From: Odontocerum albicorne
Lineage: Eukaryota > Arthropoda > Insecta > Trichoptera > Odontoceridae
Length of the DNA stretch: 64,000 nucleotides
Direction: 5' to 3'
NCBI GenBank assembly: GCA_949825065.1
Contig: OX463859.1
Span: 24,755,847 to 24,819,846, forward strand
Of the stretch, positions 52,880-62,751 are shown piece by piece; the stretch's first letter is position 1; each line of letters begins with the position of its first letter. Below the pieces are notes generated by a model, which did not search any database, was not told the DNA's origin, and saw only the letters and a list, made by a program, of their open reading frames with translations. Position numbers and translations under genes: made by a program.

Positions 52880-52965
52880 ACGTTTGAGCACCAATAGGAA
52901 TTGAGCCCGCAACCCTCGGCGTTAAAGATAGGCGTTTTGTCAACTAGAGCACGTCGTCAAATTAT
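52880..52965 (-). mobile_element. SINE-B head after the TTAA element
   Basis: agcaccaataggaattgagc (B-box complement), ccgcaaccctcgg, gataggcgttttgtcaacta and gagcacgtcgtc complete the SINE-B begun at 52553. Confidence 0.65.
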
Positions 52966-53164
52966 TGTAGTTATTTTTATGATAAAAATGATGAAATAAC
53001 AATTTATACAGCGTCGTTTAGAAAGCAAACTCTCGTTTAAGGCGCTCAGTAAAGTTCTCAAGATAAAACCATTTTTATTAGATTGTAAAAATATATTTTA
53101 TACTGCTATACCGCTTAAGGGTTGTCAGTGTATTTTGAAATATAGATGCGCGACTACAATTTTC
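52966..53164. other. No recognised feature
   Basis: No feature recognised. Confidence 0.35.
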
Positions 53165-53465
53165 CAACCTCCGTGACCTCGTGATGGAGGTCAGAAAGAT
53201 GCTTGTTTGTCGGAAAGATCCTATTGTAGTAGATGCTTGTCTTCCACCCAGGAGGTTGCGGGTTCGATTGCAAGACAAACCCATTTATACCATAAGTCAA
53301 TTCATTATGTCTATATCTTTTCTCAAGTATAACGACCTCTGTAGCCTAGTTGGCAAGACACCTGCTTTGCAATCTGGAGGTTGTGGATTTAATTCCAATT
53401 TGGTACACAAATACATAAAAAATCTAACTGGTTTCACTTCAGGTCTCTATAACATATTTCAATAA
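53165..53465 (+). mobile_element. Two SINE-B heads in tandem
   Basis: First head: caacctccgtgacctcgtga ... cttccacccaggaggttgcg and ggttcgattgc. Second: cgacctctgtagcctagttg, gcaagacacctgctttgcaa and tctggaggttgtggatttaa, followed by ctggtttcacttcaggtctc and ataacatatttc. The first has an internal duplication of about 60 bp, and neither has the terminal tail. Confidence 0.6.
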
Positions 53466-54052
53466 CACTAGACAGCGATGGCAGAAACTGTTCGCAATCC
53501 CATACTGTTGGAAGGGCCTAAACTTTCTTAAATAGGACTTGTTCGGGTATTTTTCCAGGCCTTAAGCCACTTTATAAAGGGATTATACGCCACTGGTACA
53601 AAGAACTGTAACAATACGTGGATGGTTGTTGCTCGATACTCGGAGAATTCGGCTCACGTTCAAAGGCGTAGATCGGTGAAAAGGTAGCAGGGTGAAGAGA
53701 TTCCTCTTAGGCAGGTAGTAGATGATCGCAAGTAAAACACAGTAGGCAGAGTGAACTGAGAATGATTTATTTGAAGAAGAAGAAGAAACGATTTCTTTGG
53801 CTTATATTGAATTTTAAAAACGTGTGCATTTTATTGTGCCGTAAATCTTTTGTCAGTGATTTGAGGGAATAACTTTTCCACTGTTGTGTTATATGTCTGT
53901 TTGTGTTATTTATCCATGTATACTTATATTAAGTATTTTGTGTCTGAGTTTATCAAGAATTTTAACGCTCGCCGACTCTCCGTATTTCATTTTTGTCAAC
54001 CATAGTTGGACATGGTGACTATCTCCAAGGGTGTTCGAACGCTCATGTCAGC
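53466..54052. other. No recognised feature
   Basis: 53470-53760 is less AT-rich than average but shows no motif I can name. Confidence 0.35.
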
Positions 54053-54240
54053 GGCCCTGGTGGCGCAGTTCAGGTTAGGCGTCCTCTCGCCCATCCCGGG
54101 GGTCTCAGTGAAGCGACGATGGTAAAGACGATGGAGTTGAGGGGACGATGCTGAAGAAGACGACGAAGAAGGCGCAAAGACGTGATGTGGCGAGGCTTCA
54201 TGAGCTTTCTTGGCTCTTCATCATTTACTTCTCTACCGTC
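54053..54240 (+). mobile_element. Candidate tRNA-derived SINE, fourth type
   Basis: ggccctggtggcgcagttca, ggttaggcgtcctctcgccc and atcccgggggtctcagtgaa have a good A-box (TGGCGCAGT), but the B box is eroded. The following GA-rich body (gacgatgctgaagaagacga) and ccgtctgagggactgtagac do not match SINE-A, B or C. Confidence 0.4.
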
Positions 54241-54658
54241 TGAGGGACTGTAGACTATAAGGCAGAAGATGAAAAAGAAGACGGCTAGACGTACGAGGAA
54301 AATAGATACATATATTTATGAGATCAGGTGTAGGTGTAGAGTGTAGGAATGGAAATGTATCGGCTGCATCCTGTGTGATTTGAGAATGATTTATTTTGGC
54401 TTTTGCGCTTCTTATGTGCGGCCAATCGCTCATCACAAGCGCCTGTTTTCGCCGCTGCATGTGGTCACGACTCGCAAAATGGTGGCCGCGCATAAGTCAC
54501 ATTTCTGTTACGGCCGCGACACAACACGGACCTCAACAAACATACCTTTTACATACAAACCAAATAACATCAAAATATACTTAGAATTTATAATGAAATA
54601 CTCACATGAATTTATACAGGTTACAAGCAAATCAATTATATTTTATGATGACGCATAC
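54241..54658. other. Unassigned, GC-richer stretch
   Basis: 54370-54540 has overlapping frames on both strands and is GC-richer than the neighbourhood. It could be intron of the exon at 54659-55008 or a decayed repeat. Confidence 0.35.
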
Positions 54659-55008
54659 GTCCGGTACAGGGATTTTTACTGCACTGCGAGCCATTTTCCT
54701 TCTCCATTGAAGTCGGACCTTAAGTCCGTCGTCACTACTATTCTTCCCAAACTCAGGAGAGTTGCCACCAGAGAAGGAGTCCCTTTGAGCAGTTTCTTCT
54801 TCATCACTACGTGACTTCACGCTCATAATAAAATTAATAAGATTTCGATCTTCTCGTGTAGATTGCGCTGTATGAGGAATTATTTTATCCCCCATAACAG
54901 CGTGGGCAATGGCGGGATCAAACTGAACTTGCTTCGGATATTGAAGTATTTTATTTAAATTATCAAAAGAAAAAGATTGTTTCCTAAAACTCGGGACGTT
55001 AGGAAGCA
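54659..55008 (-). CDS. Uncharacterised coding-looking exon
   Basis: The minus-strand frame has no stop for about 125 codons and balanced coding-like composition: FRKQSFSFDNLNKILQYPKQ, FDPAIAHAVMGDKIIP, NLINFIMSVKSRSDEEETAQ, RDSFSGGNSPEFGKNSSDDG and LKVRLQWRRKMARSAVKIPV. It ends at a good splice donor, GAC|GTATGC (54653-54658), and is preceded by AG at 55009-55010 (weak polypyrimidine tract). There is an acidic, serine-rich segment followed by a basic one. I do not recognise the family. It does not resemble the repeats here, so an internal exon of a host gene is my best reading. No flanking exon was found. Confidence 0.45.
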
Positions 55009-55049
55009 CTGATCAACGTTTTTAAGTTACTTGGATATTTTTTTAAATA

Positions 55050-55588
55050 TTAGGTGTTAATATAAAGTTGTGTCCATTTTTTTCAAATTTAAAAATGAGC
55101 ACCAAAAGTAAAACAAAATGGTAAAGGTTATACGCCATTTAAAAGAAAATTTTCTGCTCTGCAAGATATTGTGTTTGCTTTTACGTTACATATATTATTT
55201 TATTTGATTACAAGCCTTCAACATGGAATGTCAAGTAGACGAAAGTGAGCATTTTCGACACCTCCTTCTGTTCGCGTTCAATCGAAGGAATAAAGCTGCT
55301 CGCGATATTTGCGAATGTACAGTGAAGATACTATGAATGAAACGACATCTCGTCGATGGTTAAATATCAATAATGACGTCGAATTGCGGACATGGTTGGA
55401 CGAATTCTTCGAGTCAAGACCGGATGGTTTTTATTGCACAGGCATTGATAAACTTGTACTACGTTGGCAAGAAGTTGTAAATAATGAAGGAAAATACATT
55501 ATTGACTAATTTGTTGTATTTTTTTGTTATGTCCTCATGTTCTCTTCATTTGAAAAAAAAAAACGGACACAACTTATGTTAACACCAA
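55050..55588 (+). mobile_element. mariner (irritans-like), internally deleted
   Basis: The left end TTAGGTGTTAATATAAAGTT and reversed right end TTGGTGTTAACATAAGTTGT, both continuing GTGTCC, are flanked by TA at 55048-55049 and 55589-55590. Total 539 bp, less than half of a mariner. It keeps the start and end of the transposase gene, so it is a MITE-like deletion derivative. Confidence 0.88.
55223..55509 (+). pseudogene. mariner transposase remnant, both termini only
   Basis: ATG at 55223 gives MECQVDESEHFRHLLLFAFN and RRNKAARDIC, the paired-like helix-turn-helix start. A one-base shift at about 55312 then leads to SEDTMNETTSRRW. That is joined directly to NNDVELRTWLDEFFESRPDG, FYCTGIDKLVLRWQEVV and NNEGKYIID (stop at 55507), which is the C-terminus. 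The whole DDD catalytic domain is deleted. Its lineage differs from 42588-43504 in both ends and protein. Confidence 0.85.
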
Positions 55589-55590
55589 TA

Positions 55591-56274
55591 CATCAACTAT
55601 TTTTGTATTTAAACATTCTAATGTAATTTGGCAAAGACACTATTGTGAATTAAAACAAACGAATGAATAAATTTGTGCATGGCTGTAAGAAATTATGAAA
55701 ATACAATAAACCCGCCACGTTCCACTTCAATACTCTGCAATGGCAGTAAACCTGAATGCTTGATTATTTGTACAAAAATATATGCTGTCTTTTGATTATT
55801 ACCTTTCAAATGTCTCCTTCATGAATTCGAATATGTTAAAATGGTACCAAACAAAATAAATAATTCGTTAAATACTTCACCTTAATGAGATAAAAACGTT
55901 TGGTACATTGATTCTTTTATGCATAAATACCTCAAGCTGATCCTAACATGACATGGCATACTTCCCTTTAGAATCTCTTCTTCATTTCCGGTTACCACCC
56001 TCGACTCACTTTCTACCCTCTCTTCTGTCAACATACAAAATAGGCTTGTGAACAGGGCTGACATGTGCTTATATGGTATTTGTGATGTGCAACCAGGCGA
56101 ATAATACAAAGGGAGTTTTTTACGAGATTCGTGGCATTTTATGATATTTTTAACTGGAGATTTTAAGCGCAATTATTTCTATGCGTGTAATATCTTACAT
56201 ATTATCAGATCACGTGTATTGACGTTTAAATAAAGAGGATGGATTTCTTCATCTTTCTAAGCACGCATACAGTT
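55591..56274. other. No recognised feature
   Basis: A 96-codon minus frame at 55882-56172 has no motif. No gene called. Confidence 0.4.
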
Positions 56275-56619
56275 TCTATATCGGGGTAGATAAAGAGGAG
56301 AGAGTGCCATATTTTCCTATAGTGACACACATCTTTCGCCTTTTCTATATCCATACATCTTCTCAAATAGCTCCTACAATTTCTCTGACATTTAACATGC
56401 CCTTCTTTTCAGATATCATACACTTTATTCAAACATCCTTTCGTTGGCCTTTCTTTACCACACATTCACTTATGCTTGCACTGTATATTTGTTTTGCTAG
56501 TCTTTCATTCATTCCACGTTCCCAAAGCATCTCAGAGTGGTCTTCTTTATCTTGCTAAACACATCAGCCTAATGTTCACAGTTTCTGATTTTATTATATC
56601 AATATCTTGTGTGAGAAGA
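56275..56619 (-). mobile_element. LINE-A 3' fragment
   Basis: The minus strand has the WFGH-equivalent (DALG.WNE zone at 56500-56550), 'tgtggtaaagaaaggccaac' (GRP zone), 'tgtcagagaaattgtaggag' and an end at atcggggtagataaagagga in the plus text. The plus-strand frames here are its antisense shadows. Confidence 0.6.
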
Positions 56620-56706
56620 AGATCATTGTCTGGTTGGTTGGAAGAACTTGCCGCCTGGCAATAATCTAGCCAGATTATATTGCAATAAATGTGTTAAATA
56701 AATAAG
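56620..56706 (+). mobile_element. LINE-B 3' tail
   Basis: ttgtctggttggttggaaga, acttgccgcctggcaataat and gtgttaaataaataagg. It is sandwiched between two LINE-A fragments. Confidence 0.6.
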
Positions 56707-56845
56707 GAAAGTATGATTGGATCAAGTGAATGCTAAGGAGTGAGGCTTAGGATGTGTGTTGAGATAGAAAAGTTTTGTGCTATGTTCTTTCTGCCTACCC
56801 CAACGGGGAAATTGTTTGTTGGTATGTATGTGTGTATATCTTGTC
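56707..56845 (+). mobile_element. LINE-A 3' tail
   Basis: aaagtatgattggatcaagt, gaggcttaggatgtgtgttg, ctttctgcctaccccaacgg, ggaaattgtttgttggtatg. The segment normally between the first two is deleted. Confidence 0.6.
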
Positions 56846-57599
56846 ATACGTTAATAATGTTATATTTCTTATTAAAATAAAGTTCAATTTGTATCACATA
56901 TTATTCAATATCAAAACTTTTGTGTTCACTTCCTCGACAATGTGCTTAAATATTTTTTTGAGAATATTAATACGTAAGATTGACTGGTGGATAAAAAAGT
57001 CGAGTTGATCGGAAATATAAACTAAGTTATTTCACTCAGTAGTTTAGAGTTTCTGCTAAAAGTTATATCGCAAATTACGATCATGATTGCCAACCTTCAA
57101 CGTGGAGAGAAACATTGAGAATAAGAATAATATTGTTATTTAAATCGGTTAAATACTATAATATAATTAAATATTGTGTTATGATAATTTGACACGGAAT
57201 TAAATTAATAACTAAAGTTTACAAAATGATTAATTCAATCACGTTTTTATATTTCCGACAAAGTGTGTGGCGGGCACTCATCAGCTAACGAGCGAGTTCG
57301 GTACTTCGGACGAATATTTTAATGTGAACTCATTCACAATAACCATTTACCATTAAGCAAACAGAGTTCTAAATAACTGCCGATTACGCAGATGTCCAAA
57401 TAACTGGTGGTCCATTAATCATTCGCATTGTCCCCGCACGGTTCTGTTGGTGTTATGTATGGGAACATCTCGACAATGCTTTGTGTACTCGTGCACAAAA
57501 AGTGATTTAAATATTGTGAAAAAAATCTTGTGGGCGTGGTTAAATAAATTTTTTCATTCAAACAATTATATGCTTAATTTAATTTAAAGAATAATTTTA
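56846..57599. other. No supported gene
   Basis: 57260-57500 is GC-richer and free of recognised repeats. It could be a single-copy host sequence, but I see no frame or promoter. Confidence 0.35.
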
Positions 57600-57837
57600 T
57601 TAACTCTTGCTTACTGTGCTAAAAAAATCCGCCAGCCAGGGTGCTGGACGCTAAGCGTCCAGTGAAAAATGTATATTTTAAATTAAAATTATGCCAAATC
57701 TGCTAAGTTATTTTTTGTAATTAGCTATAAAAACAATTTGATTGTGTATTAAAACGTCGAATAATACAAAATAACTGCAAGAAATTAAAATATGAGTCCT
57801 GGTCACTCGCTATCTATCACAGGGCGGCAAGTGTTAA
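57600..57837. mobile_element. TTAA MITE, 238 bp
   Basis: TTAACTCTTGCTTACTGTGC at the left and, reversed, TTAACACTTGCCGCCCTGTG at the right. An internal perfect hairpin ctggacgc/gcgtccag lies at 57643-57661. The ends resemble those of 14421-15049 and 31588-32195 (TTAAC..TT.C....TGTG), so all three may use one transposase source. Confidence 0.6.
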
Positions 57838-57939
57838 GCGTTGTTTAGATAGAAAAGTCTCCTAAAAAGCGCTCTAATTCTGAACTTGAACGTACAACAC
57901 GTGTATATTATAAAAACAATCACTTTGTTATTTGTTTTA

Positions 57940-58130
57940 TCAAACACTGTTTATTCCACTTTATGTAACGGTGTAACCTTACCGGTCTTGTTTGTTATCC
58001 CCTGATGATGAGGTGGAAACTTTGAAACCAGTAGGGTAAAACCGTCACATAAAGTGAAATAAACAGTGTTTGATAAAACAAATTACAAAGTCTTTAAATT
58101 TCCACAGTGTTAATGCCTTTACTATAAATA
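57940..58130. repeat. Foldback element with hammerhead-like core
   Basis: Inverted arms ttttatcaaacactgtttat ... cactttatgtaacggtgtaa and their complement at 58030-58080, with outer arm acaaattacaaagtctttaa ... agtgttaatgcctttacta. The centre has CTGATGA, a GAGG/CTTT stem and GAAA, then cagtagggtaaaaccgtc, which is a CUGAUGA...GAAA...GUC order. It is shorter than 13394-13810 because one core copy is lost. Confidence 0.6.
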
Positions 58131-58184
58131 ATAATATAAAACAAATAACGTCTGACAGTTATAGCAGCGCTCAAGCGGATTATG

Positions 58185-58400
58185 TGTTACACTTTCGTTA
58201 TATACTATATATAGTACAAACTTGTGAGAGTTTTGTCATGTGGTTATCTCTTCCGACCAACCAGAAAGATATTAATGAAGCTTTTTGTGAAAACCAAATT
58301 GATAATATCATTTTTTTTTGTTGGTTCCAATGACAATTGAACCCCTAACTTTCGTGTTAGAAGATAGGCGTCTTACCAATAAGGTCACAGAGGTCTTCAA
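58185..58400 (-). mobile_element. SINE-B, full length, diverged
   Basis: tgtgttacactttcgttata, ggttatctcttccgaccaac, cagaaagatattaatgaagc, ggttccaatgacaattgaac, gaagataggcgtcttaccaa and taaggtcacagaggtc in order. A T run replaces part of the body. Confidence 0.75.
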
Positions 58401-58754
58401 ATTAATATATATTATATAAACGAATAAATGAAGGAACAAAAAATATTAGTAAAGGAACGAATGAATGAATTAACTAACGAATACATTATTTAATGGTTGA
58501 ATAAATTAATTATTTGAAACTGAAAAAAATGATGCACGAATTAATTAATTTATGAATAGGTGAATGAATAAGTGGATTCATGAACAAACAAATAATCAGA
58601 TTTTCGATACAAATGTACGACTACGTATGTGTTTGTAAATATGTATAATATAATTATACACACATTGCTGAGGATATGGAGAAAATAAATACCTAACAGA
58701 TTAGTTATCAAAAGGTTTAGGTTCATCTCATAGCACACATAAATAAAGAAACAA
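58401..58754. other. Unassigned; GAAT-rich simple sequence
   Basis: 58430-58570 is rich in gaatgaat/attaatta words, a loose microsatellite. No gene. Confidence 0.4.
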
Positions 58755-58990
58755 ATAAATAAATATAGGTTTATTGATAGCAACATAGTATGTACATAAT
58801 ACATTTTAATATACTTCAAGAACACAGCAATAGCAGAGAATAGATTAAAGACAGAAGCTATCCAAAGGTCTGGACTCATCTAATAATATCCCCCCGGCCA
58901 AGATACACCCCACCAGTATAGGGCGAGCCCAGCTTCGGGGACACCCGATGTTTTTCAGCCCACACCCTTGTTTTTCAGCCCACACCCACA
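58755..58990 (-). repeat. Interspersed repeat D, copy 2
   Basis: tttattgatagcaacatagt, aatatccccccggccaagat, agtatagggcgagcccagct and cgatgtttttcagcccacac parallel 6200-6420. The block tttttcagcccacaccc is tandemly doubled at about 58950-58988. Confidence 0.5.
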
Positions 58991-59099
58991 CAACATACAA
59001 TATACAATATCAAAAGAAAAAATGCGTTAACGAATGCATAACGAATACATTAATTATTAATATGTTTATTGATACTAAAACGCCTAGATATTGTTTATT

Positions 59100-59495
59100 G
59101 GATTTACAGTTCGCAGTTTTTATTTTTTACGCCATATTTTACTGTTCATGAACTTAGATTCTTGGAACCAGTTAGTTACAAACTAATTTTATACTCACAT
59201 TGTCATTGACGTGTTTTGAAAAGCGACTGAAAAAACCCTTAATTTCAAGTCCGCAATATAACGTATTTTATTTCAATTTTTTATTTCCTCTCCACCATCC
59301 CTTCCTTTTTCCTTAAATTGATGATATCCCTCTTTTATTTTTAAGGTGCATATTTTTCATGAATTTTGTACAGGTGTATATTTTTTGCGACCATACGACT
59401 TCCTTTATTTTTTTTTGTCTGGCGGCTGGAAGATACTAGATACTATCGCCTGGGAATAAATCTGCCAGATTGATTTTATAATGAAGTATTAACCG
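59100..59495 (+). mobile_element. LINE-B C-terminus and 3' end
   Basis: ttacgccatattttactgtt, ttggaaccagttagttacaa, gacgtgttttgaaaagcgac and ccttaatttcaagt mark the coding end with frameshifts. The UTR and tail ggaagatactagatactatc, gcctgggaataaatctgcca follow. Confidence 0.65.
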
Positions 59496-59719
59496 TTTAA
59501 AACTGTAGCACTATCCAGAGTCTGGGAAATGTTGAATGTAGCGCTCTAAGAAAACCTTGTTTACTTATTTATTAGATCTGTCTATCTCGTAAAACACCTT
59601 CCTTTTGCTCATCTTCCCTTAACTGTGCCATGATCACCAACTTCTCTAGACTTTCACATTGTTTCTAGCAACATGCTGAAAGCGATTTATGATTTTGAAA
59701 TTTCTTAAGTCAAACACCA

Positions 59720-59935
59720 CTTAATGTATATATACTGGTATAATCCTACCGGTTCCAAGGTTTTCATCGCATCTTCAGGGGATTACAAACAAGATTGTGC
59801 TCCCCTGATGGTGAGGTGAAAACCGTTAAACCGGCAGGTATATACAATAATAAAATAGAATAAACAGTGTTTGACTAAACAAATTACAGTGTCTTTAAAC
59901 CTCTCCACAGTGTTAATATCTTAATTGTTAATAAT
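59720..59935. repeat. Foldback element, eroded copy
   Basis: aatcctaccggttccaaggt, tcatcgcatcttcaggggat, ctcccctgatggtgaggtga, ataaacagtgtttgactaaa and ctccacagtgttaatatctt in the family order. Core letters are altered (CTGATGG), so any ribozyme activity is unlikely here. Confidence 0.55.
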
Positions 59936-59944
59936 AGATGTCAT

Positions 59945-60170
59945 GTTTCTTTTTCTGCATGCTATCGAAAGTCTTTTGGTCATCTATCATTCTTGGACGT
60001 TGGTGCATCTTGTGCCCCATGGGTCATGGAACATCGACCACTATCACCACGTTTCGAAGACATCTATCATATTTGTTTGTTTCCTTCTCATCGTCCATGT
60101 TTCCTCTAAGAGCGCTATGGAGAATACTAAAGACTTAAGCAGATGGATTTTGGTTCTTCTCGGTATACGA
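59945..60170 (-). mobile_element. RTE-like LINE fragment
   Basis: The minus strand gives PMGHKMHQRPRMIDDQKTF in a region where related LINEs have WYP..HKR.RGRP..RW.DDI, and upstream a 'cgaaacgtggtgatagtggt' stretch. Weak pattern match. The plus-strand frames here (59925-60421) show no domain. Confidence 0.35.
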
Positions 60171-60232
60171 GTATACCGGTTAGTCTATATCTTTATCTTA
60201 CTTGTCATAGTTGCTTTTATCATTCTAATTTA

Positions 60233-60622
60233 TCGTCGTTGTTGCTGGGCCTCGTAGTCGAGGATCCCCTCGCCATTACAACATCAATACAGTTAAGAAG
60301 CAAAGCTGTTTTCTTCTTTCTTTTTTTTCCTTTTTCTCCTCTTTTAGTAAGTAAGTCGTTGCGCACCAGCAAACTCACCGGCCAAACGACTGAACTGGAT
60401 CCGATGGCTCTTCTTAATTAAGTGTGACGATCAGAGCACACCAGCAGGTTTTTTTTGTTTTAATAAAAAAAGAATAGATATGACCGAAGTCAAAGATATT
60501 CTTATACACCCGAATACTAGACGGAAACAATGGTTGTATCGAGGGGAGAAGCACAGCGTGAGGTTCTAACCGGTGACCTTCTGCACGGAAGTCCAGTGCG
60601 TTACCGCGCGGCCATGCACCTC
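60233..60622 (-). mobile_element. SINE-A, full length
   Basis: About 390 bp. Minus strand: GAGGTGCATGGCCGCGCGGT with A box, B box eroded to GGTTAGAACCTC, then ctttgacttcggtcatatct, ggccggtgagtttgctggtg, cgcaacgactt, gaggatcctcgactacgagg and cccagcaacaacgacgata. It matches 9632-9973 along its length. A GA-rich insertion of about 50 bp lies in the 3' half. Confidence 0.8.
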
Positions 60623-61813
60623 AAAAATATGTGAATAGTTTCTTGAAAAGAGGTATTTTTAGAGGAGGAATTTTTATGTTATTGTGTAAATATTAAGTTG
60701 CTCAAATAAAAATAACAAATTCAGAAATACTTAAAAGTGATGAAAGTTCCACATGATTTAGCCATGAGCTTGACGATTGAGGAGGGAAAGTTATTTTTAC
60801 TACAAACAAAATTATACCACGAAGCTGACAAGTGCTTGCTTCGTTGGCAACGCATTACCCACTTGACAGGCCAGGGCCGAATCTTTGTTGTTGATAATTT
60901 AGTCAACACGAGGGTTTCAATAGTAAGGGGCACGTCACTACTCGTTTCAAATTTATTCAGGAATTTTTCAAGTGCTAAAACTGCGTCAACTCGAAAGGTC
61001 CAGTTCAGGTTGATCCCATCACCATGCATAATGTTATGAGGGACAAAATAAATTCCTATTCAGCGAGATCAACACTAGTAAATCGAAATCTTCTGTGTTT
61101 ATTATGAGTCATGTAGGGTTGAAGAAAGACCTGCTAAAAAAACTCTTTCTCCGGCAGAAATACATTTGAGCGTGCAAAAACAAAGTCACAGGGGACGTAA
61201 ACTAATTCGTATGAGATAACTTAAAATCTTGTCCAGTCCAGCAAGTTGTCAGTACGTCGGTACTGTCAGCCAGCAAAGAAAACTTTTAATGCAAGAAAAC
61301 TGTCATTCGATTCTACCAGATTTGAGTAGTTAATCGGTCCGAAGATGTATCGATAAAGCTTGAAAAAAAAACTCTTTAATTTAATTTATCAGAAGTTGAA
61401 TAACTTTTGATTTATTAGGTCGAGTTTCTTAGTTGTAAGTTCAAAAACCTAGATCGACTTTAGGTTGAACCTAGGTGTCTTAAAATGAATGTTCCATTTT
61501 TTATCAACTTAATGTTAAGGAAATAGAGAAAAATTATATATTCCACAATACAGACCTTGTTGATTATAATTTACTTCCCAAAAAATATTGTATACCAGAT
61601 TAATGATCTTAGATTGAATAAAATATTACTATTTAAGAAGATAGTGAAAAAATGGATGGAATATGTTGGCAGTGTTGTGATATGTGATCTATTTTCATCT
61701 ATGGTATAACTATAACATCGTCTGATCATATGGTCGATGTGTTCGGTGTGGTATGTTTCCATATACTCTAACTCATTCAGTCCGGAAATTGGACCTTTGT
61801 GTTATATTGGCAT
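60623..61813. other. Unassigned; two overlapping 100-codon frames
   Basis: At 60721-61039 both strands are open for about 100 codons (plus: FVVDNLVNTRVSIVRGTSLL; minus: LNWTFRVDAVLALEKFLNKF). The region is less AT-rich than its surroundings. I recognise no domain on either strand and cannot choose between them. The remainder shows nothing. Confidence 0.35.
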
Positions 61814-62201
61814 CAGTGGCGGCTGGTCTCGAGGTGCGTTGGTGCGCTGAACCGGAGAAATAATTCGCAATAATTAAATTATATATTCGCAAAAATGACT
61901 TCCAAAAGTGTTAAATATTTGTATAGATTAAATATGTATAAGAAAACAAATAGTGCAAGTATTTTTATTTAAATGAAAATTCAAAAAAGTTGAAAATAAA
62001 ATTTAAAAAAATATTCCTTTCAAATTGACCGGTCAAGTTTGCCAATACTACCGGAGCGATCTCCAATACGCACCGGACGGAAACGCAAATTCATATTGGG
62101 CCGACAGTAAACCGTGAGACAGCTATATTTCATATTTGCTCAGCGTCTCGAGGTGCGTTGGTGCGCTGAGCACCAACGCACCTCGAGACTGGCCGCCGCT
62201 G
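61814..62201. mobile_element. hAT MITE with palindromic right end
   Basis: The left end CAGTGGCGGCTGGTCTCGAG and reversed right end CAGCGGCGGCCAGTCTCGAG continue as aggtgcgttggtgc on both. Flanks attggcat (61806-61813) and attggcac (62202-62209) are an 8-bp duplication with one mismatch, diagnostic of hAT. At the right the terminal repeat is folded on itself: 62145-62164 and 62170-62189 are perfect 20-base arms. No open frame. Confidence 0.85.
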
Positions 62202-62411
62202 ATTGGCACTATTTGAAACATCTTATATTTTGTATGTTTCTTTGAATTTATAAAAACCCTGGCATCTTTATCGACAATCTCCAGTTATCTGAGTTTAAGG
62301 CTTCTAATTGATTGAAGGCAATAAGGTGTAGAATACGTCTTGATGGTTAAGTGTTGTCCGTTGATCGTCTGTCTATTGTGTAATATGGTCTGCCTATTTA
62401 AGTTTCCAAGT
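62202..62411. other. Unassigned upstream sequence
   Basis: No repeat recognised. It lies upstream of the possible promoter. Confidence 0.35.
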
Positions 62412-62553
62412 TATATAAAACTTTGAATGAGATCATTTTGTGTAAGACGTCGTTAAATTCACCACTCTATTAACATTTCAGTGATAAAACATTCAAGTGG
62501 CTAAAATTCAAGTACAAAATAGTCAAATTCAACCAAGTGGTAAATGTGTTACT
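62412..62553 (+). promoter_or_regulatory. Possible TATA promoter and 5' UTR
   Basis: tatataaaa (62412-62420) is followed by an Inr-like gatcatttt about 20 bases on and by a leader (gacgtcgttaaattcaccac...) without upstream ATG in the frame used. An in-frame TGA/TAA pair at 62482-62487 closes the frame upstream. The TATA-to-Inr spacing is slightly short. This rests on motifs alone. Confidence 0.3.
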
Positions 62554-62604
62554 ATGGTATATCGGAAGATCTCCGAAGGTTTCTTTGTAGTTTGTCTTAC
62601 TTTG
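62554..62604 (+). CDS. Possible signal-peptide first exon
   Basis: ATG at 62554 gives MVYRKISEGFFVVCLTL, a short basic start followed by a hydrophobic stretch like a signal peptide. It ends exactly at a consensus donor G|GTAAGT (62605-62610), phase 0. Insect secreted proteins often have a first exon of this size. No second exon is visible before LINE-B starts at 62752. The downstream run of the frame to 62736 would be intron. The family is unknown, and chance is possible. Confidence 0.3.
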
Positions 62605-62751
62605 GTAAGTTTTCAGCGGTTTTTATATCAAAATATCGTTAACATAACATATGTTATACAAGTGCGGGATGTCGCAGCTATTTATGTCCTGTCCCACCTA
62701 TTTATCCTACCACTCACTTGTTATTTTTTTGTGTAAAATTTTTAATTTGAC

